A stretch of DNA of 64,000 bases from Gammaproteobacteria bacterium (lineage in GTDB: Bacteria > Pseudomonadota > Gammaproteobacteria > Nevskiales > Nevskiaceae). Where the stretch lies: the NCBI GenBank assembly GCA_026398875.1, contig JAPLSB010000014.1:1-64000 (forward strand), given 5' to 3'. The notes under the pieces were generated by a model. It was not told the DNA's origin and ran no database searches. It saw only the letters and a program-made list of their open reading frames with translations. Positions within the stretch are counted from its first letter, which is position 1. Each line of letters begins with the position of its first letter. Positions 44,860 through 54,107 of this stretch are shown here, piece after piece. The position numbers were made by a program, and so were the translations under genes.

Positions 44860-45660
44860 ATGCGTATCGAAGACCAGCCGTACCGCACCATCAAGTTCAG
44901 CCGCGAGGGCCGCATCCTCACGGCCAGCATCAACCGGCCGGATGCGATGAACGCCGTCAACGGCGAGCTGCACGAGGAACTGTCGCGGCTGTTCCGCGAC
45001 ATGGCCGATGACAGCGATTCCGACGTGCTGGTGCTGACCGGCGAAGGCAAGGCCTTCTGCGCGGGTGGCGACCTCGTCTGGCTGCAGGCGGCGATCGACG
45101 ATCCGGCGGTGTTCCTGAACACCGCCAGCGAAGCCAAGCGCATCCTGTTCGGCCAGCTTGATCTGGAGAAGCCGCTGATCTGCCGGCTCAATGGCGCCGC
45201 GGCCGGGCTGGGCGCGTCGATCGCGCTGTTCTGCGACGTCATCATCGCCAGCAGCAATGCCTCGATCGGCGATCCGCATGTCTCGGTCGGCTTCGTGGCC
45301 GGCGACGGCGGCGCGATCATCTGGCCGCAGCTGGTCGGCTACGCGCGCGCCAAGGAATACCTGCTGACCGGCAAGATGGCCAAGGCCGAGGAAGCCGAGC
45401 GCATTGGCCTGATCAACAAGGTGGTGGCGCCGGACGCGCTCGATGCCGCGGTCTACGGCCTGGCGCGCGAGCTGGCCGCCGGTGCGACCAAGGCGATCCG
45501 CTGGACCAAGGTGGTGACCAATCTGCCGCTGAAGGCGATCGCTCACACGATCTTTGATACCGGCCTGGCCTACGAGAACCTGTCGAACCTGACCGCCGAC
45601 CATCAGGAAGGCCTCAACGCCTTCCGCGAACGGCGCAAGCCGGTGTTCACCGGCCGCTAG
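44860..45660 (+). CDS. Enoyl-CoA hydratase/isomerase (crotonase) family
   Basis: A 266-residue crotonase. The oxyanion-hole segments are AFCAGGDLVWLQAA and NGAAAGLGASIALFCDV. At the two usual catalytic Glu positions it reads ASIGDPHVSVGFVAGDGGAI, with Asp/His and Asp instead of Glu, as in a well-known crotonase subgroup that performs isomerisation or other chemistry. So hydration of a simple enoyl-CoA should not be assumed. ATG 44860 lies 26 bp after the ACAD pair and the ligase gene starts 11 bp after its stop, indicating one operon. Confidence 0.88.
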   Translation: MRIEDQPYRTIKFSREGRILTASINRPDAMNAVNGELHEELSRLFRDMADDSDSDVLVLTGEGKAFCAGGDLVWLQAAIDDPAVFLNTASEAKRILFGQLDLEKPLICRLNGAAAGLGASIALFCDVIIASSNASIGDPHVSVGFVAGDGGAIIWPQLVGYARAKEYLLTGKMAKAEEAERIGLINKVVAPDALDAAVYGLARELAAGATKAIRWTKVVTNLPLKAIAHTIFDTGLAYENLSNLTADHQEGLNAFRERRKPVFTGR

Positions 45661-45671
45661 GCCGCGCCGCC

Positions 45672-47288
45672 ATGGACCGCCTCGACTGGCAACGCCTGGC
45701 TCATCAGCGCCCGCTGGCTTCGACCGGCGCGGCGGTTCCGACACTCGCCGAACTGGCGATCGCCGCTGCCCGTGACACGCCTGACGCCATCGCTTTCATC
45801 GACGGTGACCGCCAGCTGAGCTTTGCTGCCGTGCTGGACGAGGCACGCAGCCTCGCTTCGGCACTGTGGCAGCTCGGCCTGCGGCCCGGCGATGTGCTGA
45901 GCTTCCAGCTGCCGAACTGGGCCGAGACTGCGGTGATCAATCTCGCTGCAGCGCTCGGCGGCTATGTCTGCAATCCGATCGTGCCGATCTACCGCGAGGC
46001 TGAACTGCTCGCGATCCTCGGCGATTGCCGCAGCCGCGTGCTGTTCGTGCCCGGCGTCTGGCGCGGCTTCGACTACGCCGCGATGGCGCAGCGGCTGGCG
46101 GTGCATCTGCCGGCGCTGCAGGCGGTGGTGCAGGTGCGCAGCGACGGCCCGCAGCGCTACGAGCAACTGCTTGCTGCGGGCCGCGCACAGCCGGTGTCGC
46201 TGCCGCCGGTCGCGGCCGATGCAGTAAAGCTCGTCATGTACACCTCCGGTACCACCGGCCCGGCGAAGGGCGTGCTGCACAGCCATCGCAGCCTGCCGGT
46301 GTCGGTGCTGGCGGCGGTCGGCCAGTGGGGGCTCACGCGCGGCGATGCGCTGCTGATGCCATCGCCGGTGACGCATGCCACCGGCTACACGGTCGGCCTT
46401 GAACTGCCGTTCGCGCTGGGGCTGACGACGGTGCTGATGGCGCGCTGGAATGCCGTGGAAGCGCTGCAGCTGATCGAGCAGCACCGCATCGCGGCGACCG
46501 TCGGCGCCACGCCGTTCCTGCAGGAGCTGCTGGCAGCGATGGACGCCACCCGGCGCACGCGCCTGCCGCTGCGAGTGTTCGTCTGCGGTGGCGCGGCGGT
46601 ACCAGCGGAACTGATCCTGCGCGCCGGCAAGCGCTTCGCCGGCTATGCCTGCCGTGGCTACGGCGCCACCGAAGTTCCGTTCGTCACCTGCGGCAGGCGG
46701 CCCAGTGATCCCGAAGCGATCGGCGCCACCACCGATGGCTGCGTCAACGGCTACGAGATCCGCATCGTCGATGCCGAACAGCGTGCGCTGGCGCGCGGCT
46801 GCGAAGGCGAAGTCCAGGTCCGTGGCGGCAGCCTGTTTCTCGGCTATTCCGATCCGGACGCAACAAGGGCCGCATTCACCTCCGATGGTTACTTCTGCAC
46901 CGGCGACCTCGGCGTGCTGGCCGCCGACGACACGCTGACGATCACCGGCCGCAAGAAGGATCTGATCATCCGCGGTGGCGAGAACATCTCCGCGAAGGAG
47001 ATCGAGGACGTGCTGCATCAGCATCCGCTGATCCTCGAAGCGGCCGTGGTCGCGGCACCGTGCGCGCGCCTCGGCGAATGCGTGGCTGCGTTCGTGCGCA
47101 CCCAGGACGGCGCGACCTTGTCGGCCGACGATGTCGTCGCCTATGTGATGCGCGCCGGTCTGGCCTGGCAGAAGTGCCCGGAGCATCTGCGCCTGGTCGA
47201 CGAGCTGCCGCGCACTGCCGCCGGCAAGATCCGCAAGGACCAGCTGCGCGCGCGCATTCGTGCCGAACTGTTGGCGCCGACACCTTGA
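45672..47288 (+). CDS. Acyl-CoA synthetase (AMP-forming)
   Basis: A 538-residue ANL-superfamily ligase that should activate a carboxylic acid to its CoA ester with ATP. Motifs: P-loop YTSGTTGPAKGVLHSH, YGATEVPFVTCG, TGDLGVLAADDTLTITGRKK with the hinge, and the catalytic Lys region PRTAAGKIRKDQL. The sequence style resembles cyclohexanecarboxylate-CoA/medium-chain ligases rather than benzoate ligases, but substrate cannot be fixed from it. It supplies CoA esters for the adjacent ACADs and crotonase. ATG 45672 follows a short gap without a strong Shine-Dalgarno. Confidence 0.88.
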   Translation: MDRLDWQRLAHQRPLASTGAAVPTLAELAIAAARDTPDAIAFIDGDRQLSFAAVLDEARSLASALWQLGLRPGDVLSFQLPNWAETAVINLAAALGGYVCNPIVPIYREAELLAILGDCRSRVLFVPGVWRGFDYAAMAQRLAVHLPALQAVVQVRSDGPQRYEQLLAAGRAQPVSLPPVAADAVKLVMYTSGTTGPAKGVLHSHRSLPVSVLAAVGQWGLTRGDALLMPSPVTHATGYTVGLELPFALGLTTVLMARWNAVEALQLIEQHRIAATVGATPFLQELLAAMDATRRTRLPLRVFVCGGAAVPAELILRAGKRFAGYACRGYGATEVPFVTCGRRPSDPEAIGATTDGCVNGYEIRIVDAEQRALARGCEGEVQVRGGSLFLGYSDPDATRAAFTSDGYFCTGDLGVLAADDTLTITGRKKDLIIRGGENISAKEIEDVLHQHPLILEAAVVAAPCARLGECVAAFVRTQDGATLSADDVVAYVMRAGLAWQKCPEHLRLVDELPRTAAGKIRKDQLRARIRAELLAPTP

Positions 47289-47381
47289 GCGCGCCGACGC
47301 ATTCACCGGTTCGAGTGATGGCGAGCACTGCCGGCCACGCCGATGCTGGTGCCTCGAAATTCAATCTTCGGGAGCGCCGTC

Positions 47382-49895
47382 ATGAGTCATGAAGTCACCC
47401 TCCGCTATCTCGGCGGCGTCGAAAGGCGCATGTCGGTCGGCGCCGATCAGACCATCCTCGAAGCAGCGGAGGCGAACGGCCTGCCGATCGTCAACGAATG
47501 CCAGAGCGGGGTTTGCGGCACCTGCATCGGCGCCTGCAGCTCGGGCCGCTACGAGATGGGCCGAGCCGAAGGGCTCAGCGATGTCGAGCGCGAGGCCGGC
47601 AAGCTGCTGACCTGCCAGACCACCGTGCAGTCCGACTGCGTGCTGGAACTGCAGTACCCGTTCGGCGACAACGCGGCACAGCTGCTCAGCGGCGAAGGCC
47701 GCGTGATCGCTGTCGAGCAGGTATCGCCGACCACCGCGCTGCTGCGCATCGATGCTTCCGGTCTGGGCGCTGCGATCGATTACCGGCCGGGTCAGTACGC
47801 GCAGATCCGGGTGCCCGGCAGCGATCAGTGGCGCAGCTACTCGTATGCCCATCCGCCTCGCGACGATCAGCAGCTGGAGTTCATCGTGCGCCTGCTGCCG
47901 GAAGGCGTGATGTCCGACTACCTGCGGCACGTCGCCAAGCCGGGCGATGCGGTATCTCTGCGCTGCAGCAAGGGCGGCTTCTATCTGCGGCAGGTGACGC
48001 GGCCGGTGGTGCTGGTCGCCGGCGGCACCGGCCTGTCGGCGATTCTGGCGATGGCGCAGCGGCTGGCCAGCCAGCCGCTGGATCAGCCGGTCACGCTGCT
48101 TTACGGCGTCACGCACTACGAAGACCTGTGCAAGCTCGATGAACTGCGCGCGCTCAGCGAACGGCAGCCGCGGCTGGTCGTGCACAGCATCGTTGCCCGT
48201 CCGGATGCGCGCTGGACCGGCCCGGTCGGCGTGGTCACCGATCTGCTGAACGACATCGCGCTCAACGACGGCGATGTCGACATCTACCTGTGCGGCCCGG
48301 CGGCGATGGTCGAAGCGACGCGCGGCTGGCTGGCGCGCACCGGCCTACAGCGCGCTGGCCTGCACTACGAAAAGTTCGTCGCCAGCGGCAGCGGCCGGCG
48401 GGCACGTCAGGCGTCACCGATCGACGTCCAGACGCTGGATCTTGCCGCGATCGCCGAAGCCGGCCGCGGCACCGCCGTGGTGGTCGGCGGCAGCATTGCC
48501 GGCATCGCCACCGCGAAAGTGCTGCGCGAGCATTTCGGCAGGGTCATCGTGCTGGAAAAGGACGGCCATCACGATCGCAGCGAAGGCCGGCCCGGTGCGG
48601 CCCAGGGCTGGCATCTGCATCACCTGCTGACCGCTGGCCAGCAGGAGCTGGAGCGGATCTTCCCCGGCATCATCGACGACATGGTTCGCGAAGGCGCGTT
48701 CAAGGTCGACATGGCCGAGCAGTACCAGCTGCGCCTCGCCGGCAGCTGGAAGAAGGCCTGCAAGGGCGGCATCGAGATCGTCTGCGCCAGCCGGCCGCTG
48801 CTTGAATGGTGTGTCCGCCGCCGTCTCGATGGCGAGCCGGGAATCGACTTCCGCTACGACACCGAGATGCAGGATCTGGTCTACGACGCGGCCGGCAACC
48901 GGGTGCTTGGCGTCGTTGTCGACAGTGCCGATGGTCCGCAGGTGCTGCCGGCGGCGTTCGTCGTCGATGCCTCGGGCAAGAACACGCGCCTGCCGGAATT
49001 CCTCGAACGCATCGGCACCGGTGCACCGGCGCTGGAGCAGGACATCCTCAACTGCTTCTATTCGACGATGCGTCACCACGTGCCGCCGGAGCGGCGCTGG
49101 ACCGACAAGGTGATGGTGATCTGCTACGCCTACCGGCCGAACGAGCAGACCTATGCTGCGCAGTACTACACCGACAGCAGCCGGACGATCCTGTCGACCT
49201 CGCTGATCGAATACAACTGCTATTCGCCGCCGCGCAATGCCGCCGAGTTCCAGGCCTTCGCCAAGCGCATGCAGTCGCCGGTGGTCGCCGAGCTGATCGA
49301 CGGACTGGAGCCGGCATCACCGGTCTACAACTTCCGCAGCCCGCGCATGCAGCGCTATCGCTATGAGCGGCTGCGCAAGCTGCCGAGGTCGCTGGTCGCC
49401 ATCGGCGATGCCTACACCAGCACCGATCCGGTGGCTGGCCTCGGCATGACCATCACCCTGCAGGAAGTGGCGCAGCTGCGCGCGCTGCTGGGCCAGCACG
49501 CAGCGGACAGCGCGGCGCTGCCGAAGCGCTATTACCGCGCGATCAGCCGGATCGCCGACGGCGCCTGGTTCGTCATTCGCGAGCAGACGCTGCGGTTCCC
49601 GTGGGTCAAGGATGTGGAGTCGAAGCGGCCGTTCTATTTCCGGGCGCTGAACTGGTACATGGACCGGCTGGTCGAGCTGGTGCACGACGATCTCGCGTCG
49701 TACCGGAAGTTTTTGGCCGTGATCCATCTGGTCAAGCCGCCGCTGACCTTGATGACGCCGCCGATGATCGCTCGGGTGATCGGCAAGTGGCTGCTGACTC
49801 GGCTGCAGGGCCGGCAGACGCTGATCGAGCGCAACTTCGGCAGCGCGCAGAAGCCGGACAGCGCGCCATCAACGGTGCAGCCGGCGTCGCGCTGA
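47382..49895 (+). CDS. Fusion: 2Fe-2S/FAD/NAD reductase + FAD-dependent monooxygenase-like domain
   Basis: An 837-residue protein joining an electron-transfer chain to an oxidative flavoprotein. Residues 1-95: plant-type 2Fe-2S domain (NECQSGVCGTCIGACSSG, later LLTCQT). Residues about 105-340: FNR-like reductase with RPGQYAQIRVPG, RSYSYAHPP, VLVAGGTGLSAILAM and YLCGPAAMV. Residues about 364-830: a separate FAD enzyme with VVVGGSIAGIATAKVLREHF and the second FAD motif AIGDAYTSTDPVAGLGMTIT, like geranylgeranyl-reductase/halogenase-type or aromatic-ring hydroxylases. ATG 47382 has GGGAG upstream. The arrangement suggests NADH electrons delivered in cis to a hydroxylase or reductase. Substrate unknown. 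Confidence 0.8.
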   Translation: MSHEVTLRYLGGVERRMSVGADQTILEAAEANGLPIVNECQSGVCGTCIGACSSGRYEMGRAEGLSDVEREAGKLLTCQTTVQSDCVLELQYPFGDNAAQLLSGEGRVIAVEQVSPTTALLRIDASGLGAAIDYRPGQYAQIRVPGSDQWRSYSYAHPPRDDQQLEFIVRLLPEGVMSDYLRHVAKPGDAVSLRCSKGGFYLRQVTRPVVLVAGGTGLSAILAMAQRLASQPLDQPVTLLYGVTHYEDLCKLDELRALSERQPRLVVHSIVARPDARWTGPVGVVTDLLNDIALNDGDVDIYLCGPAAMVEATRGWLARTGLQRAGLHYEKFVASGSGRRARQASPIDVQTLDLAAIAEAGRGTAVVVGGSIAGIATAKVLREHFGRVIVLEKDGHHDRSEGRPGAAQGWHLHHLLTAGQQELERIFPGIIDDMVREGAFKVDMAEQYQLRLAGSWKKACKGGIEIVCASRPLLEWCVRRRLDGEPGIDFRYDTEMQDLVYDAAGNRVLGVVVDSADGPQVLPAAFVVDASGKNTRLPEFLERIGTGAPALEQDILNCFYSTMRHHVPPERRWTDKVMVICYAYRPNEQTYAAQYYTDSSRTILSTSLIEYNCYSPPRNAAEFQAFAKRMQSPVVAELIDGLEPASPVYNFRSPRMQRYRYERLRKLPRSLVAIGDAYTSTDPVAGLGMTITLQEVAQLRALLGQHAADSAALPKRYYRAISRIADGAWFVIREQTLRFPWVKDVESKRPFYFRALNWYMDRLVELVHDDLASYRKFLAVIHLVKPPLTLMTPPMIARVIGKWLLTRLQGRQTLIERNFGSAQKPDSAPSTVQPASR

Positions 49896-49936
49896 CGCTG
49901 TCGCATCGACCACCCCCATCACCGCAGGAGCAAGGC

Positions 49937-50986
49937 ATGTCGCGTATCCACAGGATGCTCAAGGTCAATGGCGCACGAATCCACGCGGTCGAGGAAGGCG
50001 AGGGGCCGCTGGTGGTGCTGGTCCACGGCTTTCCGGAGTCCTGGTATTCGTGGCGGCATCAGCTGACCGCACTCGCCGCCGCCGGCTACAAGGCGGTCGC
50101 CATCGATCAGCGCGGCTACGGCCAGTCGTCGAAGTTCCGTGTCCAGGAGGCCTACCGCATCGGCAAGCTGGTGGCCGACATCGCTGGCGTCATCGACAGC
50201 TACGGCGTGTCGTCAGCGTTCGTGATCGGCCACGACTGGGGTGCGCCGGTGGCCTGGACGTTCGCCTGGCTGCATCCGGAGAAGTGCCGCGGCGTGGTCG
50301 GCATCAGCGTGCCGTTTGCCGATCGCGCGCTGGTCGGCCTGCCGGGCAGCCCGTTCGGCGAGAAGCGGCCGAATGACTATCACGTCGAACTCGCCGGGCC
50401 AGGCAAGCAGTTCTATCAGGACTATTTCGCCGAGCAGGACGGCATCATCGCGGAGATTGAGGAAGACGTTCGCGGCTGGCTCAAGGGCCTGATCTGGACG
50501 GTGTCGGGCGATGCCATCGCGGCCCAGGTCGCGGCGGCCGCCGCTGCCGGCATTGCGCCGATGGACCCGGTGGAAACGCTGCGCCACGGCCCGCTGTGCA
50601 TGCCGGTCGGCGCGCGGCTGAAGGATGCCTTCGCCTACCCGGAAACGATGCCGGTGTGGATGAGCGACGCCGATCTCGATTTCTTCGCTGCCGAGTTCGA
50701 GCGCTCCGGTTTCGGCGGGCCGCTGAGCTTCTATCACAACCTCGACGCCGGCTGGCACGACCTTGCCGAGCAGTCCGGCAAGCCGTTGACGCCACCGGCG
50801 CTGTTCATCGGCGGCGAGTTCGATGTCGGCACGATGTGGGGCCACGAGGCCATCGCCCGTGCCGAAGAGCGGATGCCGAACTATCGCGGCACCCACATGC
50901 TGGCCGGCTGCGGTCACTGGATCCAGCAGGAGCGGCCCGAGCAGACCAACCGGCTGCTGATCGACTTCCTGAAGTCGCTGAGCTGA
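49937..50986 (+). CDS. Alpha/beta-hydrolase, epoxide hydrolase family
   Basis: A 349-residue enzyme of the soluble epoxide hydrolase family. The oxyanion-hole motif HGFPESWYSWRHQ, the GYGQSS sequence and the nucleophile elbow GHDWGAPVAW (Asp nucleophile) are present; the late Asp lies in GGEFDVGTMWG and the His in GCGHWIQQERPEQ. Cap tyrosines that polarise the epoxide are plausible in FYHNLDAGWHD. It opens an epoxide to a diol, or, as in some relatives, dehalogenates. ATG 49937 follows GCAGGAG, 41 bp after the flavoprotein stop, so it is probably the last gene of the operon. It converges on paaX 23 bp away. Confidence 0.88.
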   Translation: MSRIHRMLKVNGARIHAVEEGEGPLVVLVHGFPESWYSWRHQLTALAAAGYKAVAIDQRGYGQSSKFRVQEAYRIGKLVADIAGVIDSYGVSSAFVIGHDWGAPVAWTFAWLHPEKCRGVVGISVPFADRALVGLPGSPFGEKRPNDYHVELAGPGKQFYQDYFAEQDGIIAEIEEDVRGWLKGLIWTVSGDAIAAQVAAAAAAGIAPMDPVETLRHGPLCMPVGARLKDAFAYPETMPVWMSDADLDFFAAEFERSGFGGPLSFYHNLDAGWHDLAEQSGKPLTPPALFIGGEFDVGTMWGHEAIARAEERMPNYRGTHMLAGCGHWIQQERPEQTNRLLIDFLKSLS

Positions 50987-51009
50987 TCCGCCGCGCTGTG
51001 CAGCGGGCT

Positions 51010-51897
51010 TCAGGCGAAGCGCGCTGCGAGCCCGTCGTCGCCGCTCGACGGCGGCCATTGGCAGCTAGTTGCCAGATGCGCGCGCGCAAGCGGCCGGGTG
51101 ATCGCGTACAGCCGGCGGCACAGCGCGTAGGCTGCGATTCCGGGCCAGTCGGCTGGCAGCATCGGGATCGGCAGTCGCGGGTCGTGCAGCGTGGCGCGCC
51201 GGAATGCATGGATCATCAGCGTCTGCACCCGGAATGCCTGTACTGGCGTCAGTGATGCGGCCGCGAGCGCGGCGACCAGCGGCTGGAAACGGGCAATGAA
51301 GCGGCTGTAGCGGGCGCGCACTTCGTCGAGATTCCAGAACGTCAGCAGCTCAGGCGTGGCGTCGAAGCCGTCCGGTCGCGCGCCACGGAACACCAGCACC
51401 CGGTCGGCGAGGCCGAGATCACCAAGCAGTTGCTGCAGCACCGCCTGCTTGGCGTCCGGATGAATCATCACGCCGCTGGCCAGCGCGGCGAAGCCTTCCC
51501 ATTCCAGTTCGCGGCGCAGGTCGACGCGGTTCGGCAGCGTCTCCGCACTGCGCGGCGCGATCACCAGCGTCCACTGGCCATCCCAGTCGTCGCTCGGCGC
51601 CGTGTAGATGCGCTGCGAAGCCAGCTCGATGCGGCGCTGGCCGAGCGCGGTCAGCGAGTAATGGCTGCGCCGTCCATCGCGGCGCGTGCTCAGCCAGCCT
51701 TCCTCGATCAGCCGGAAGCAGCTGGTACGGACCAGCCGTTCGCTGAGCCCGAACGGCGCCATCAGCGCGATCAGTTCACTGAGCCAGAGGCCCGATGCGC
51801 CGGGCAGGATCGAATCGCCCAGCACGGTGACGATCAGCGACTTCGATTTCGGTGCTTCCTCGGCGACGTAGCGATCGAGCCAGGCGTTGATCTTCAT
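51010..51897 (-). CDS. paaX: PaaX, phenylacetyl-CoA-responsive repressor
   Basis: A 295-residue regulator of the PaaX family. The winged helix region reads SLIVTVLGDSILPGASGLWL then GLSERLVRTSCFRLIEEGWL, matching PaaX's helix-turn-helix; the PaaX C-terminal domain contains WNLDEVRARYSRFIARF. In Escherichia coli PaaX represses paa promoters and is released by phenylacetyl-CoA. ATG 51897 is used; a GTG at 51939 in frame is possible and neither has a clear Shine-Dalgarno. The gene is divergent from paaA, with a palindromic operator between them. Confidence 0.92.
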   Translation of the reverse strand: MKINAWLDRYVAEEAPKSKSLIVTVLGDSILPGASGLWLSELIALMAPFGLSERLVRTSCFRLIEEGWLSTRRDGRRSHYSLTALGQRRIELASQRIYTAPSDDWDGQWTLVIAPRSAETLPNRVDLRRELEWEGFAALASGVMIHPDAKQAVLQQLLGDLGLADRVLVFRGARPDGFDATPELLTFWNLDEVRARYSRFIARFQPLVAALAAASLTPVQAFRVQTLMIHAFRRATLHDPRLPIPMLPADWPGIAAYALCRRLYAITRPLARAHLATSCQWPPSSGDDGLAARFA

Positions 51898-51974
51898 GCA
51901 GGAGACAGGAGCGGCGAGCGAGGAGTCGGCACGCTGCACAGCGGCCGGAAACCCAATTCTACGGCAGCCATTAA

Positions 51975-52020
51975 TTGATACGAAACTAGTGTTGACAATT
52001 GAATTAACGTATCAAATACT
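51975..52020 (+). promoter_or_regulatory. paaA promoter with probable PaaX operator
   Basis: Promoter TTGACA (51992-51997), 17-bp spacer, AATACT (52015-52020); the start codon of paaA follows at 52048. An interrupted palindrome with perfect arms TTGATACG (51975-51982) and CGTATCAA (52008-52015), 25 bp apart, flanks the -35 box and touches the -10. Its half-site resembles the TGATTCGYGTT core described for PaaX in E. coli. Confidence 0.75.
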
Positions 52021-52047
52021 CGTTGCAGATCCTTGCCGAGCCTTGCC

Positions 52048-53034
52048 ATGTACGCCCAGATGGTCGACACCGGTACGCCGTCATCCGCCACCATCGATGC
52101 CCGCGAAGCACGTTTCCAGCAGCGCATCGACGACGGCATTCGCATCGAGCCGCAGGACTGGATGCCGGAGCGCTATCGCAAGACGCTGATCCGCCAGATC
52201 AGCCAGCACGCGCATTCGGAGATCGTGGGCCAGCTGCCGGAAGGCAACTGGATCACCCGCGCGCCGAGCCTGAAGCGCAAGGCCATCCTGCTGGCGAAAG
52301 TGCAGGACGAAGCCGGCCACGGGCTGTACCTGTATTCGGCGGCGGAAACGCTGGGCATCAGCCGCGACCAGATGGTCGAAGACCTGCATGCCGGCCGCGC
52401 CAAGTACTCGTCGATCTTCAACTACCCGACCTTGACCTGGGCCGATGTCGGCGCAATCGGCTGGCTCGTCGACGGCTCGGCGATCATGAATCAGATCCCG
52501 CTGTGCCGATGCAGCTACGGCCCGTATGCGCGAGCGATGATCCGGGTCTGCAAGGAAGAGGCGTTCCACATGCGCCAGGGCTACGACCTGATGCTGGCGC
52601 TGGCGCGCGGCACGGCAGCGCAGAAGGCGATGGCGCAGGACGCGCTGAACCGCTGGTGGTGGCCGTCGTTGATGATGTTCGGCCCGCCGGATGGCGATTC
52701 GGTGCACAGCGCCCAGTCGCAGGCCTGGAAGATCAAGCTGTTCACCAACGATGAACTGCGCCAGAAGATGGTCGACCAGACGGTGCCGCAGGCCGAGCAT
52801 CTGGGCCTGACGATTCCCGATCCCGATCTGAAGTGGAATGCCGAGCGCGGCCACTACGATTTCGGCGCGATCGACTGGGACGAGTTCTACAACGTGGTCA
52901 AGGGCAATGGCCCCTGCAATCGCGAGCGCCTTGAAACGCGACGCAAGGCCTGGGACGACGGCGAATGGTTCCGCGACGCGCTGGTGGCCCATGCCGAAAA
53001 GGCCGCGCAGCGCGCTGCTGCCAAGGCCGCCTGA
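52048..53034 (+). CDS. paaA: PaaA, phenylacetyl-CoA epoxidase catalytic subunit
   Basis: A 328-residue subunit with the di-iron centre of the ring 1,2-phenylacetyl-CoA epoxidase (PaaABCE). Diiron ligand motifs are visible in [12 protein letters not shown] and [13 protein letters not shown] (ExxH-type helices), with [18 protein letters not shown] characteristic of PaaA. It oxidises phenylacetyl-CoA to its ring epoxide with O2 and electrons from PaaE. First gene of the paa operon; ATG 48 in line 52041-52050 gives MYAQMVDTG, and a TTG 15 bp earlier is less likely. Confidence 0.95.
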   Translation: MYAQMVDTGTPSSATIDAREARFQQRIDDGIRIEPQDWMPERYRKTLIRQISQHAHSEIVGQLPEGNWITRAPSLKRKAILLAKVQDEAGHGLYLYSAAETLGISRDQMVEDLHAGRAKYSSIFNYPTLTWADVGAIGWLVDGSAIMNQIPLCRCSYGPYARAMIRVCKEEAFHMRQGYDLMLALARGTAAQKAMAQDALNRWWWPSLMMFGPPDGDSVHSAQSQAWKIKLFTNDELRQKMVDQTVPQAEHLGLTIPDPDLKWNAERGHYDFGAIDWDEFYNVVKGNGPCNRERLETRRKAWDDGEWFRDALVAHAEKAAQRAAAKAA

Positions 53035-53053
53035 TCTGCTTCCCGGAGCAACG

Positions 53054-53338
53054 ATGAAGAATCAATGGCCGTTGTGGGAAGTGTTCATCCGCAGCCAGCA
53101 CGGGCTGGCGCATCGCCATGTCGGCAGCCTGCATGCGCCCGACGCGACGATGGCGATCAACAACGCCCGTGATGTCTACACGCGCCGCAACGAGGGCGTC
53201 AGCATCTGGGTGGTGAGGAGCGTCGACATCACCGCCAGCAACCCCGACGACAAGGCCGAGCTGTTCGACCCGGCGCAGAGCAAGGTCTACCGGCACCCGA
53301 CGTTCTTCCCGATGCCCGAAGAAGTGAAGGGCCTTTGA
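53054..53338 (+). CDS. paaB: PaaB, phenylacetyl-CoA epoxidase subunit B
   Basis: A 94-residue protein, the normal PaaB length, with the conserved opening WPLWEVFIRSQHGLAHRHVG and VYTRRNEGVSIWVVRS. PaaB bridges the PaaAC heterodimers in the epoxidase. GGAGCAACG precedes ATG 53054. It is 19 bp after paaA; its stop is followed within 2 bp by the paaC start. Confidence 0.95.
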   Translation: MKNQWPLWEVFIRSQHGLAHRHVGSLHAPDATMAINNARDVYTRRNEGVSIWVVRSVDITASNPDDKAELFDPAQSKVYRHPTFFPMPEEVKGL

Positions 53339-53340
53339 AC

Positions 53341-54096
53341 ATGCGCACGGCTCGCTGCGAGTATCTGCTGCGCTTCGGCGACAACGCGCTGATCCTCAGC
53401 CAGCGGCTCGGCGAACGGTGCGGCAAGGGGCCGGCGCTGGAAGAGGACATGGCGCTGACCAACACCGCGCTCGATCTGCTCGGTCAGGCGCGGCTGTGGC
53501 TGAGCCTGGCCGCCGAGGCAGCCGGTGACGGTGCAGACGAAGACACGCTGGCCTACCTGCGCGACGACCGCGAATTCCACAACGTGCTGCTGGTCGAGCA
53601 GCCGAACGGCGGCTATGCCGACACGCTGGTGCGCCAGTTCCTGTTCGATGCCTGGGCGTCGCTGGCGCTGCGCCAGCTGCTCGGCTCGCGCGATGCCGCG
53701 ATTGCCGCGATCGCCGAAAAGGCCGTCAAGGAAGTCAGCTACCACCTGCGCCGGACCAGCGATCTCGTCGTGCGACTCGGCGACGGCACCGAGCGCAGCC
53801 ACGCGCTGATGCAGGCCGCGCTCGAAGCGCTATGGCCTTACCACCACGAGCTGTTCATCGGCGATGCCGTCGACGCCGAAATGGTGGCCGCCGGCATCGG
53901 CTTCGAGCCGGCGAGCCTGCGCGATGCCTGGCTGTCGTATGTCCGCGAAGTGCTGGCCGAAGCAAGCTTGACCATGCCGGCCGCAGGCGGCTGGGCACCG
54001 AAGGGCGGCAAGCAGGGGCTGCACAGCGAGCATCTGAGCCGGCTGCTGGCCGAGATGCAGGTGTTGCCGCGCAGCCATCCCGGCGCGCGCTGGTAG
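53341..54096 (+). CDS. paaC: PaaC, phenylacetyl-CoA epoxidase structural subunit
   Basis: A 251-residue ferritin-like subunit that pairs with PaaA but lacks a full metal site. Typical PaaC features: YLLRFGDNALILSQRLGE, EDMALTNTALDLLGQARLWL and FHNVLLVEQPNGGYADTLVR (each 20 or fewer). ATG 53341 gives MRTARCEYLL; an in-frame TTG 6 bp upstream overlaps the paaB stop. Membership of the complex follows from operon order and family. Confidence 0.94.
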   Translation: MRTARCEYLLRFGDNALILSQRLGERCGKGPALEEDMALTNTALDLLGQARLWLSLAAEAAGDGADEDTLAYLRDDREFHNVLLVEQPNGGYADTLVRQFLFDAWASLALRQLLGSRDAAIAAIAEKAVKEVSYHLRRTSDLVVRLGDGTERSHALMQAALEALWPYHHELFIGDAVDAEMVAAGIGFEPASLRDAWLSYVREVLAEASLTMPAAGGWAPKGGKQGLHSEHLSRLLAEMQVLPRSHPGARW

Positions 54097-54107
54097 TTGC
54101 GCGGCCG

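Noticed and set aside
45657..47306. 549-codon minus-strand frame opposite the acyl-CoA synthetase
   Set aside because: Antisense shadow; the plus strand carries all ANL ligase motifs.
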